DNA of 64,000 nucleotides, taken from assembly GCA_016788905.1 (NCBI GenBank), contig JAEURZ010000010.1, positions 36,081 to 100,080 on the forward strand, read 5' to 3'. The stretch comes from Elusimicrobiota bacterium. Lineage in GTDB: Bacteria; Elusimicrobiota; Elusimicrobia; FEN-1173. Positions 16,561 through 24,941 of this stretch are shown piece by piece (within the stretch, counting starts at the first letter, position 1; every line of letters begins with the position of its first letter). The translations under genes and the position numbers were made by a program. Under the pieces are notes generated by a model. The model was not told the DNA's origin, ran no database searches, and worked only from the letters and a program-made list of their open reading frames with translations.

Positions 16561-18027
16561 TTAATTTGGCGTTACCGTGCCGGCACTGTCCAAGGTTGGA
16601 ACAGGTTCCGGGGTCGGCACCGGGGGTGTGATAGGGGCAAACTGGGGCGCGGGATCCGCGCCTTCCAGCCCGCCCGGAACCCGCATGCGCAACTCAACCT
16701 CCGGAACGATATTGGTCTTATAGTCCAGCCGGAACTTGCCCCGCTCTTCCCACACCTTACCTGATTTGTATTCAATCGCAAATCGGTAACGGTAGAGGCC
16801 ACGCTTCACCGGCCGACCGTTTTCGTCAGTCATGTCCCACAAAAGGGCCGATCCGGGATGATAGTGTTCCGACATACTTCGCACCACTTTCCCCTCCTCA
16901 TCACTGACCATCAATGTCCAGTGGGCAATCTTCAACTTGGGCACATCCACCGCAAATCGGACTTCGTTTCGGAGCCCTTCTATATATATCGAATCCGAAT
17001 TAGGCGCAAGGCCAACGGGCGTAATTTTCGCCCGATAAATGTTGCCCCAACGGAACGTGAGAGACACTTGGTTCGTCGCCCCCAACGCTTCCTGATTGAC
17101 AAAAGCATAGTCAAAACGGAGGTTTCGCAGAGTGACGCCCATCCCCACGGTCACGTCCTTATTTTGGTCCCACCCGGTCCGAAGGCTCAAGAGGGGGACA
17201 GGATTGTATTCGAGACCGGACACGAAATAGACGCTTTGTTGTTCCGTTTTGTTCGCGTCGAAGGAAAGGATAAAGAGGTCCCGCGGTGCCCGGTAAGCCA
17301 ACCCCAGCCGCGTGTGAGCCCGGAATTCATCCGCGTCGTTTCCGACAGTGATCGACGGTTTGTTCAGGTTATTAAAGGTCGCCCCCGCGCTGATCCCGTT
17401 CCACGGGCGGGAATAGGCGGAGAGGTCTACCCCCATGGCGCTCCCTGAATCAGAAAGAATATTTTGCTGAAGGAATCGTAACCGCGCGCCTAAAGACCAG
17501 AGATCCATAAAGGAGCGTCCGTAGGAGAGGGAGACCGCGTTATGGGAAACATCCCCATTTCCTCCGGTCCTAAAATTAAGTTCGTCTCTCCTTTGAAATC
17601 CATCGGAACGGAGCGACAAAGCCGAAAGACCCAAGGTTCCCAACCGGGTTCCCATGGGCGCCCCAAAACCCATGTAATAGAGGTTCGACCCCATTCCGAA
17701 CGGGGCGTACATGGTTTGAAATTGATATTCGTCCAAATAGGCCAAGGCGGCCGGATTCCAATAATCGGCCGACACATCGTCCGCCACTGCCGTAAACGCC
17801 CCCCCCATCCCCAAGGACCGCGCCCCCGCCCCATACCGCAAATAATCCCCCGCCTCTCCAAAACTCGTGTCCGCCCCACCCGAAAGAGGAAGTGCCCAAA
17901 TAACCAACCCCATAAGTATTGCACGCCCCCAAGGACCAAGGGATTTCTTAAATAAGGGATTTCCCTCTCCCGCCTGCGGGAGAGGGGGAGGGAGAGGGGA
18001 TTTTTGAAATTGTCTTAGGCTTCTCAT
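16561..18027 (-). CDS. PorV/PorQ-like outer-membrane barrel with C-terminal FlgD-like domain
   Basis: The mature N-terminus shows the PorV/PorQ signature: GAGARSLGMGGAFTAVADD and then YWNPAALAYL, followed by barrel-type strands to about residue 330. The tail has an FlgD-like Ig segment (LMVSDEEGKVVRSMSE, LLWDMTDENGRPVKRGLYRYR) and a Pro-rich end. I start it at ATG 18027, which overlaps the upstream stop (ATGA), giving 488 residues; the open frame extends to 18135. Before the hydrophobic signal segment lies a peptide encoded by a REP-like repeat (SPLPPPLPQAGEG), so the true start may be later, such as the Met just before GLVIWALPLSGG. PorV shuttles cargo in type IX secretion; function here is unproven. 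Confidence 0.75.
   Translation of the reverse strand: MRSLRQFQKSPLPPPLPQAGEGNPLFKKSLGPWGRAILMGLVIWALPLSGGADTSFGEAGDYLRYGAGARSLGMGGAFTAVADDVSADYWNPAALAYLDEYQFQTMYAPFGMGSNLYYMGFGAPMGTRLGTLGLSALSLRSDGFQRRDELNFRTGGNGDVSHNAVSLSYGRSFMDLWSLGARLRFLQQNILSDSGSAMGVDLSAYSRPWNGISAGATFNNLNKPSITVGNDADEFRAHTRLGLAYRAPRDLFILSFDANKTEQQSVYFVSGLEYNPVPLLSLRTGWDQNKDVTVGMGVTLRNLRFDYAFVNQEALGATNQVSLTFRWGNIYRAKITPVGLAPNSDSIYIEGLRNEVRFAVDVPKLKIAHWTLMVSDEEGKVVRSMSEHYHPGSALLWDMTDENGRPVKRGLYRYRFAIEYKSGKVWEERGKFRLDYKTNIVPEVELRMRVPGGLEGADPAPQFAPITPPVPTPEPVPTLDSAGTVTPN
17962..18004. repeat. REP-like palindromic repeat, copy 2, inside the 5' end of the PorV-like gene
   Basis: This 43-bp unit has a perfect stem CTCTCCCGC/GCGGGAGAG with loop CT, and the same GGGGAGGGAGAGGGGATT tail as the copy at 5254-5296. 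On the minus strand it is read as part of the PorV-like ORF, directly after the stop of the 1977-residue gene. Confidence 0.75.
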
Positions 18028-21000
18028 TTGCTCACCGCAATTTTCCGTTTTAACGTCTGTCCATTCGTCGCTTCCAAAATCGCCACATACCCACCGTTCC
18101 CCACCACCACCCCATCCGCGTTCTTCCCATCCCAAGAAACCCGGTTCAGACCAGAAGAGCCGCCCACTTCTCCCTGAGAGTAACTTTTCTCCCGCACCCG
18201 ATGCCCCATCATGTCGTAGATGACCAGGCGAACCCCCGCGTCCGATGTGAGATTGTATTCCAAGAAGGTCAGATCCCTCCCCGCGCGGAAGGGATTGGGG
18301 TAGTTCACCAATCCCTCTTCCAGGGTCGTCACGGCGGAGACAAAAAAGGTCTTACTGGTTTTCACCGTTTCTTGATGGGCCAATCCCGACTGGGTTTCCC
18401 CAAAATATTCGATGGTGTACAACCCCTCAGTAGTGATTCCGGCCAAGGGCCCAAACGTCACTAAACCAGAGGGCAGGGTCGTAAAGGGTCCAAAACTGGT
18501 GACGAGTTCGCCCCCATTAACGGAATAGCTCACACTCGTCAACGTGGTCCCCGGCTCCACCGCGATATCCATGTAAATCGGGTCCCCCGGTTTAAGGGCA
18601 TACCCTTTCCCCTCTTCCACCCCAAGCCCACCGACACGAAGACTGGTTGTGGGCGGTCCCAGCAAGCGAAACGATTGGGATAGAGACTTTGACCCCGACG
18701 TGGCCAGAAAGGTCCCCAACCCGGACTTCTGTCCGCTTGTGGCAAAAACGGTTGGAGCTTGACCAAATACGTTGGACACTCCGGAAGCGGTGGAGAGGGT
18801 CCCCAACGACGCGTTGGAGAGAGCAAACCCCACGGTCTGATTGGGAATCGGGTTCGAAAAAGCATCAAGAAGGGTCACCATCACCGTCTGGCTACTCCCC
18901 GCCTCAAGAGTAGCAGGAAGGTCGGTGGTCATGGCCGCCAACGGACCCGACAAAAAGTTCATGGCGGAACTGGAAGACGTTCGAACACCGTCCGTCACAC
19001 TGAAAAAGAACACCCCCGACTGAGAAAACGCCTGTTGAAAAGTGACCGCGCCCCCGCTCACCGTTTGAGCCGTCACCTGAAGAGTTCCCGTCACAGGAAT
19101 CGCCGCGGGACTTACGGCAGCAATCGTCACGGCTTGGTTCCAATTTTTAGCAGTGGTCAAGGTATCCACATCCTGCGGCGTGATGGTCATGGAAAAAGTG
19201 TCCGGCGGCCCCACCCGACTCTCCACCGGGGTCGTCGCCACATATTCCACATTTCGAGGAATAAAGTGAATGGAAGAACTGAATCCCTGCCATCCGTCCT
19301 CATCATAAAACCGAAAGATAACATCCTCGGCGACCCGATAACCTAAAGTTAAGTTCAGGACACCGCCAGGATCCATCCGCACCATGTTCGGTTCGTTGGG
19401 ATCAGGAATGGTCGGGCTCACAATCACCACATTGCTGATGGGCAACGGTTGAAAAGAAGGCGTGAGAGCCACCACGTAAACCTTCCCAGTGTATCCTGAA
19501 ACCACCGTCCCCGTTGTGGAGTTAACGTACCGCCTCAAAGTAAGGTCCACATCAAAATCCCTGGGAGGACCACTGTAAAAATCGGCCCCAAAATTGGACG
19601 TCACCGTAGGGACATAGGCCCGCCCCGTTACAGGGATCACGACGGACTGAGGGAATAGGCTAGAACTGGAAGTGTCCGTGGCCGTCACGGTCACTTGGGG
19701 AGGAGTCGCCAAGGTTAAACCCGAAAACAAAGCCTGTCCGTTGGCAAACCCTTGAAGAGACACCGTGGTGAGGGACCCATCCGAAGCGGACAACCGAACG
19801 GCGGGAGTGTTCGGTGTGTTCACAGCGGACACCACATTCCAATACCGGTCCACCGCATTCACGGTCAAGGCAAAGGATTCGTTGGCCGCCTGAGGGAGCA
19901 GACCGGAAGAATCTTTACCTGTTAAGGAAGGTCTGCCGGGAACAGAGACCTCCCCTGGGGCTAAAATCTGAACCTTCACGTATGCCCCGGGCAAAATATC
20001 CATGTCTTTGAGACCCGAAATCGAAGAAAATCCAGCCACCGTTCCCGACGCACGCACAACGATATGTTCCGCTTTGGTGTAGCTGAAGTTAAACGACGCT
20101 TCCCCCAGGGAAAACGTGGCCGCAGAAACGGGCGAACTCCCGACCGCAGGAAGGCCCCCCGACTCAACCCACAAATTGAAAGTGTGCTGATAACTCGAAC
20201 TCCGAATGGGGTAGGCGTCTTGAACTGTGTCATAGAGCCCCACCGCAACAGGAAACGTATCGTCCGTTGTTTTTGTCGCGGGCAGAGTGATCACGTATTT
20301 TAATCCGTTAGGAACCACCGTGATATTGCCCGAATTAGATAACCGGTTAAAACTGTCGGTCACACGGATTTTAATGGTTTCCACGTGGCTGTAACTTTGT
20401 TGAAACGTAACAGACCCATTACTCAAGGTGGCCGCCGCGACACCGATGGGAACCGTGGCGGCTGTCCCCGACGACAAGAACGCCTGCATAAAGACGGAAT
20501 TGTTCGCCCCCACCATGGGTAAGCCGGTGTTGGGATCAATCAGATCCACCGTCATTGAAAAGAGCGCCCCCACCGTTGCCGTGGAAGGAACGGTCACCAC
20601 ATACGTTGCACCCGGCGTTACCGGGACATCGGAATAGGACGTCTTCGAAATATCGGATTGGTCGGTGCCTGTAACGCGAACGGTCGATGGGTTGGGTAGG
20701 TTTCCCTTCAAAAACACGTTGGAGACGGTGGTGGATCCACTGTTCACGGCAATATTGGAGAGAGCAATGGCCCCATCGTTGGACGTCAACGAGATGTTGT
20801 TTCCGGAATAGGTCGTATCCCGATTGTAATACCGATCACACGCAAAAACAGCGTAGGACATCGATGTATTGGCTTGCACGGACGAGATCGCCCCAGTGTT
20901 TTTTCCCGGCGCTGAAGGAGAGCCTGGGAGAAGGGTTTCCCCGGGAGCCAATAACACCAATCGCCCCGTGCTCGCCGCGTAAGACCCCACGGAAATGGTG

Positions 21001-23957
21001 GCGTTGGAAGAATCGTTGAACCCGTTGGCCGTCACGGAGGCCACGAGAACGGAAGACCCAGCTGTATACACCTGGACGAACCCTACCCCTTGCCCCTGAG
21101 CCAGGGTCACCTGGGCTGGCGAACCCAAATTAGAAAAAACGTTTGCGGTTGGAACGGACAGGTCCGCCACCGCGGCCCGATCCACTTTGTTCCCATAACT
21201 GTCCACCGCCGTCACGGTCACCGCAAAGGAATTCCCCGCAAGGATCGTGGCGGCCGATCCCGTTTTGTAGGGAGCCCCCAAACCGGGTTGACGAACTTCC
21301 CCCGACAGGGTGACGACCACATCCGACCAGGTCGATAATTCTTTCACACTAAAAAAAGCGCTAAATCCCTCACGCATGGTCGGTGAAGTAACAAAGGCCC
21401 GCACTTGAAGGTTATCGGCCCCATTGCCCAGAGACTGCCCCGCGTAAGTGATGGTAATGGGTTGGTCCGGAACCACCCCCCCCGTTACGGGGTGAGCCAC
21501 AAAATTCACACTGGAGGGAGAAATCGTTCCCCCATAGGAGAGGGGGGACCCATTTTCCCAAAGCTCTAATTGAACGGCTCCACTAAAGTTAGTGGCCACG
21601 TTGCCCAGGCTGTCAAACGCCTTAAATGTTAAATTAAAAGGAACCCCAGCCGTTTGAATCGGGATGCTATCGGCGACGATAGAACCCGAATTGGGTGTAA
21701 CCAAAAATCGCGTCACATTTCCCGGGGTGACTTCAATGGTTTGGTTCACACTTTTCGGGGCGGGGCTCGTGTCCACCACCCGCAGGATATTCGCCCCCAG
21801 CGTCCCCAACCCTAATTGGTTGGAAAAAGTCCCGCTGGTCATGGGAAACGGGTTCGCGAAGGGAAAAGTGACCACTCCGCCAGAGGGGGAGGTCAAAGAA
21901 AAGGTTAAGGAAGGCCAAAGACTCCCAGCCAGGGGGGGGTTAATAATGGGATTGAAATAGGAGTCCGTGAGGTAAACCCCAACAGGGAAATTGACGTTGA
22001 CCACCTGAGTGGTGGGCAAGCCCGTTTTTCCATCCGGTTCTATCCCGGTTTGAATGCCTGAAGCCAAGGTCTCCCCGGGGGAAACGAAAACGACTTGAGT
22101 GTAGGCCCCGGGGTTCACCGTCAGAAGGTTGCTCCGGCCTGTGAGACCCGACATGCGGGCCACCAAGCGACCATTCCCCGCGGGATACGCCGTACGAAGA
22201 AGGACGTTGGTCACATTGGCAAAGGCCCCCGAGGCCGGCATATTGGGTGTGCCACCGTTCAGATCCACGTAACCCGGCACCCCCGCATCACTTTCCAAAC
22301 TGAGGACCACGGGGCCAACGGTCCATCCTCCCGTCACGTTGTCGATGACGTTCCACCCTTGATCCACCACAAAAACCTGGGCTGCAATAGAAGTCCCCGC
22401 CGGCTGGGTGGTGGGTACCGCGGGAGCGTTACCGGGGTACTGACCCGGGGTGAACGCTTGTCCCGGCAACACCACATGCAAACTAATCACACTTCCATAA
22501 ATAATTTGGAAGGGAGCGGACTCGCCAAACCGACCGACCCCATCATCAAATTTAATACACACGGGATTAGCTCGGGGAAAGGCCACCACGGCCCCGTTGA
22601 AGAGCCCGGAAGCGAACGCCACCGTGGATTGGGCTCCCACCGTCACAGGATCCCCATCAAGAGTCCCGGGCAACAGATTGGTGCCAGAACAGTTGGTTAA
22701 CGCAATGGAGACGGCACCGTTGTAGGACGTCACCGTGTTCGCCGCCGGGGTCCCATCCACCACCCGGGCAGACACCAAGAACGATTGTCCGGGAACCTGA
22801 GGGCTAGGCACGGCCGACACTTCAATCAAATTCGCGGCACCGCTATTCACCAACACACTGGTCACACTATTTTTCCCTGGATCCGCAAAATCATAGACAC
22901 GAACCTGATGCGTTTGATTGGCAATGTAAAAAACAAATTCTCCATTTGCCACCACATTGTTTCCCGTGTTAATAATTTTGAGGCCTGGCACGGAATCGTT
23001 GGGCGGACGGGGTGCGTTTGGATAACTCAACGACTCGAAAGCCAGGGTCACGGCGGAGGGAGGGGTGATAATGGGGTTGTTGAATTGGTCAACTAAAAAA
23101 ACCGTCACGTTGGGAACCGCCAAGTTTGCGGTGGCCGCGTTGGCAGATCCACTTTTCCCGCTGGGAATCAATATTTTCCCCGGTGTCAAGGTTTCTCCCG
23201 GGAAGAGCATGGTCACATGGTCATAGGCCCCGGGATTGATGTTGACATCAACAAAACCAGACGCCAACCCCAAACTGAAGTAATTTATTGTGGCGGTCAC
23301 AAAAATCCGGTTGGTCCGCGTATTGGGATCGGTTCCACGCAACATCACGTTCACCACCGCTTCCCCGTTCACGAAATCACCACCACTCACGATGTTGCTT
23401 GCGCCGTTCACCACCACATCCCCAGTGGAAGCCGAAACGATAATATTGTCGTTGAACCCGGTAACCACGGCTCCCCCCCCGTTTAATCCGTCCTTGGCCC
23501 GGACCGTCATTTGGAACTGAACCCCCGCTGTCCCCGTAAAACCAGAGGGAGGTACGATTTCAAAACTTTTGACAGTGTTTTGGAGATTAAAATTCTTTTG
23601 GGATGTCACGGGCGAGGCCGCAAAAGATTCCGTGACAATGATGGGGGTATTTCCTGGGCTCACGGCGTTGCCCGCGAAAAGCCCCCAGGTGGCTACGGAG
23701 GACCAATCCACCCCCCCCGGAGGATCCGCCAAGGGACTTTCTGAAAGACCCGTGGGAAGCGTGATATACACATTGTGAGGAGTAAAATCGGGGGCGGCTC
23801 CGGAATAGGGGGTCACCGTGAACGTCACATCGGGATCCCCTTTCATAACATTGGTGGGGATATTAATTAGGTAGGAATCATAGGCTAAAACAGATGCCGC
23901 TATTCCAACAATTCCTACGGCGAGGGAAAAGCCTTTCCGGAACCTTTGGAAAATCAT
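18024..23957 (-). CDS. giant secreted Ig-repeat surface protein with FlgD-like C-terminal domain
   Basis: This 1977-residue protein has a signal peptide (about 1-25), then many beta-rich Ig/big-like domains. A connector of the type LxPGETxxPG...GKxG recurs near residues 251, 490, 625, 998 and 1327, each followed by VxVxxVDxYxNxV-like strands, so the body is built from diverged repeat units. The last 90 residues (YPNPFRAGRDLTFLEYNL, VRLVIYDMMGHRVRE, NRVSWDGKNADG, GGYVAILEATNG) match the FlgD-like/type-A sorting-domain pattern seen at the ends of surface proteins. It is probably displayed or secreted by the co-transcribed PorV/Ton genes (inference). No enzyme motif was seen. Confidence 0.8.
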   Translation of the reverse strand: MIFQRFRKGFSLAVGIVGIAASVLAYDSYLINIPTNVMKGDPDVTFTVTPYSGAAPDFTPHNVYITLPTGLSESPLADPPGGVDWSSVATWGLFAGNAVSPGNTPIIVTESFAASPVTSQKNFNLQNTVKSFEIVPPSGFTGTAGVQFQMTVRAKDGLNGGGAVVTGFNDNIIVSASTGDVVVNGASNIVSGGDFVNGEAVVNVMLRGTDPNTRTNRIFVTATINYFSLGLASGFVDVNINPGAYDHVTMLFPGETLTPGKILIPSGKSGSANAATANLAVPNVTVFLVDQFNNPIITPPSAVTLAFESLSYPNAPRPPNDSVPGLKIINTGNNVVANGEFVFYIANQTHQVRVYDFADPGKNSVTSVLVNSGAANLIEVSAVPSPQVPGQSFLVSARVVDGTPAANTVTSYNGAVSIALTNCSGTNLLPGTLDGDPVTVGAQSTVAFASGLFNGAVVAFPRANPVCIKFDDGVGRFGESAPFQIIYGSVISLHVVLPGQAFTPGQYPGNAPAVPTTQPAGTSIAAQVFVVDQGWNVIDNVTGGWTVGPVVLSLESDAGVPGYVDLNGGTPNMPASGAFANVTNVLLRTAYPAGNGRLVARMSGLTGRSNLLTVNPGAYTQVVFVSPGETLASGIQTGIEPDGKTGLPTTQVVNVNFPVGVYLTDSYFNPIINPPLAGSLWPSLTFSLTSPSGGVVTFPFANPFPMTSGTFSNQLGLGTLGANILRVVDTSPAPKSVNQTIEVTPGNVTRFLVTPNSGSIVADSIPIQTAGVPFNLTFKAFDSLGNVATNFSGAVQLELWENGSPLSYGGTISPSSVNFVAHPVTGGVVPDQPITITYAGQSLGNGADNLQVRAFVTSPTMREGFSAFFSVKELSTWSDVVVTLSGEVRQPGLGAPYKTGSAATILAGNSFAVTVTAVDSYGNKVDRAAVADLSVPTANVFSNLGSPAQVTLAQGQGVGFVQVYTAGSSVLVASVTANGFNDSSNATISVGSYAASTGRLVLLAPGETLLPGSPSAPGKNTGAISSVQANTSMSYAVFACDRYYNRDTTYSGNNISLTSNDGAIALSNIAVNSGSTTVSNVFLKGNLPNPSTVRVTGTDQSDISKTSYSDVPVTPGATYVVTVPSTATVGALFSMTVDLIDPNTGLPMVGANNSVFMQAFLSSGTAATVPIGVAAATLSNGSVTFQQSYSHVETIKIRVTDSFNRLSNSGNITVVPNGLKYVITLPATKTTDDTFPVAVGLYDTVQDAYPIRSSSYQHTFNLWVESGGLPAVGSSPVSAATFSLGEASFNFSYTKAEHIVVRASGTVAGFSSISGLKDMDILPGAYVKVQILAPGEVSVPGRPSLTGKDSSGLLPQAANESFALTVNAVDRYWNVVSAVNTPNTPAVRLSASDGSLTTVSLQGFANGQALFSGLTLATPPQVTVTATDTSSSSLFPQSVVIPVTGRAYVPTVTSNFGADFYSGPPRDFDVDLTLRRYVNSTTGTVVSGYTGKVYVVALTPSFQPLPISNVVIVSPTIPDPNEPNMVRMDPGGVLNLTLGYRVAEDVIFRFYDEDGWQGFSSSIHFIPRNVEYVATTPVESRVGPPDTFSMTITPQDVDTLTTAKNWNQAVTIAAVSPAAIPVTGTLQVTAQTVSGGAVTFQQAFSQSGVFFFSVTDGVRTSSSSAMNFLSGPLAAMTTDLPATLEAGSSQTVMVTLLDAFSNPIPNQTVGFALSNASLGTLSTASGVSNVFGQAPTVFATSGQKSGLGTFLATSGSKSLSQSFRLLGPPTTSLRVGGLGVEEGKGYALKPGDPIYMDIAVEPGTTLTSVSYSVNGGELVTSFGPFTTLPSGLVTFGPLAGITTEGLYTIEYFGETQSGLAHQETVKTSKTFFVSAVTTLEEGLVNYPNPFRAGRDLTFLEYNLTSDAGVRLVIYDMMGHRVREKSYSQGEVGGSSGLNRVSWDGKNADGVVVGNGGYVAILEATNGQTLKRKIAVSK

Positions 23958-24697
23958 TGTGCCTTCGCTCCAACGGTCAATTCAACAATCCCCGTCGCCT
24001 TTTCCCGCTGGCCTGGGTAAAGCCGTGCGGCCGACACTTTCAATTGATTTAATCGACCGGGAGGATCCGCCTCGCTAAAGAGGACCTCGGCCAAGGCCAC
24101 CCCATCGTTAAATAGGTCTCCCGACAGGAAAGGCTCCTGGACGGATCCAAAAAGCGCCACCAATTCCACCGGGCTTTTGTAAGACCGAACGATGGCCCCC
24201 GCCGAATCCATGGCCACAATCTGAAAAGGGAAGGGGACCCCCACCTGGGGGGCGGTCATTCCCGCGGGAGTCATCTGGAAGTGGTCCACCCTGTTTTCAA
24301 TAATAAAAAACCCAGTCCCCCGAACGTCAGGGTCCCCAACCTTCTGAACACGACAAACAATACGTGTTGGGGAGAGAGTGGAATCCAGGGAAACTCGGAA
24401 TCGCGTAGCCCCAGTGGCAAAGAGGGGGGAAGAGGCCCCTGACAGGGACTCAATTCGAACCCCGCTGGGCAACCCCAGGAAAGAAATGGCGTGAGGGGAA
24501 AGATCCACTTCCCCTTCTGACAACGGGGTCACGGTGACAAAGATTTCCGAGTCCCCCACCATAACAAACCGTGGAACATCCAAAACATACCGATCCACCG
24601 CTAAGCCTTTGCCCACCAGGCCAAGGAAAAGGGATAGACAGAGGATCCCATTCTGAAAAAAGGATTTATTCATGGGAAAGGTCACACCCACCTTCAT
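23954..24697 (-). CDS. small secreted protein paralogous to the N-terminus of the 1977-residue protein
   Basis: The 247-residue product has a signal peptide and then YVLDVPRFVMVGDSEIFVTV with TPLSEGEVDLSPHAISFLGL. This parallels YLINIPTNVMKGDPDVTFTV with TPYSGAAPDFTPHNVYITLP near the start of the next gene, so both share an N-terminal domain. A second Ig-like domain follows. The stop overlaps the next start (ATGA), so it is the first gene of the Ton/PorV operon. ATG 24697 or ATG 24673 (MNKSFFQNG) could be the start; neither has a clear Shine-Dalgarno. Function unknown; it may be a partner or short form of the giant protein. Confidence 0.72.
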   Translation of the reverse strand: MKVGVTFPMNKSFFQNGILCLSLFLGLVGKGLAVDRYVLDVPRFVMVGDSEIFVTVTPLSEGEVDLSPHAISFLGLPSGVRIESLSGASSPLFATGATRFRVSLDSTLSPTRIVCRVQKVGDPDVRGTGFFIIENRVDHFQMTPAGMTAPQVGVPFPFQIVAMDSAGAIVRSYKSPVELVALFGSVQEPFLSGDLFNDGVALAEVLFSEADPPGRLNQLKVSAARLYPGQREKATGIVELTVGAKAQ

Positions 24698-24801
24698 GCA
24701 CCACTATGGCCAAACCAAAGTTGATCGAGCGTCCAAGCTGTCGATAAGAATTCAATTACGCCCTCCACCGGCAAAGTGTGTGAAATTCCGCAACTGTAGC
24801 A

Positions 24802-24830
24802 AGCCTAACCCCTGAATCACTGTTTTGCAA
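24802..24830 (-). promoter_or_regulatory. possible promoter of the Ton/PorV operon
   Basis: TTGCAA (24825-24830), a 17-bp spacer and TAGGCT (24802-24807) on the minus strand could drive the nine-gene operon from about 105 bp upstream. Both hexamers deviate from consensus. The neighbouring 24848-24886 has four TTTAGGG-like repeats of unknown meaning. Confidence 0.3.
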
Positions 24831-24941
24831 GGTTTTTTTAGGAAATATTTTAGGGTTTAGGTTTAGGGGACGTAGTTTAGGGGATGTTGCTTATAGTGTG
24901 TACAGATGGATTCCCCTCTGATGGGGATCCTGTTCAAAAAT

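Noticed and set aside
18024..18300. Bona fide type IX secretion sorting signal
   Set aside because: The FlgD-like C-terminus resembles type-A sorting domains, but the conserved PorU cleavage context and the T9SS core genes are not in the window, so only similarity is claimed.
22095..22700. 201-codon plus-strand open frame
   Set aside because: Antisense to the giant Ig protein; His/Gly/Arg-rich translation and no start signal.
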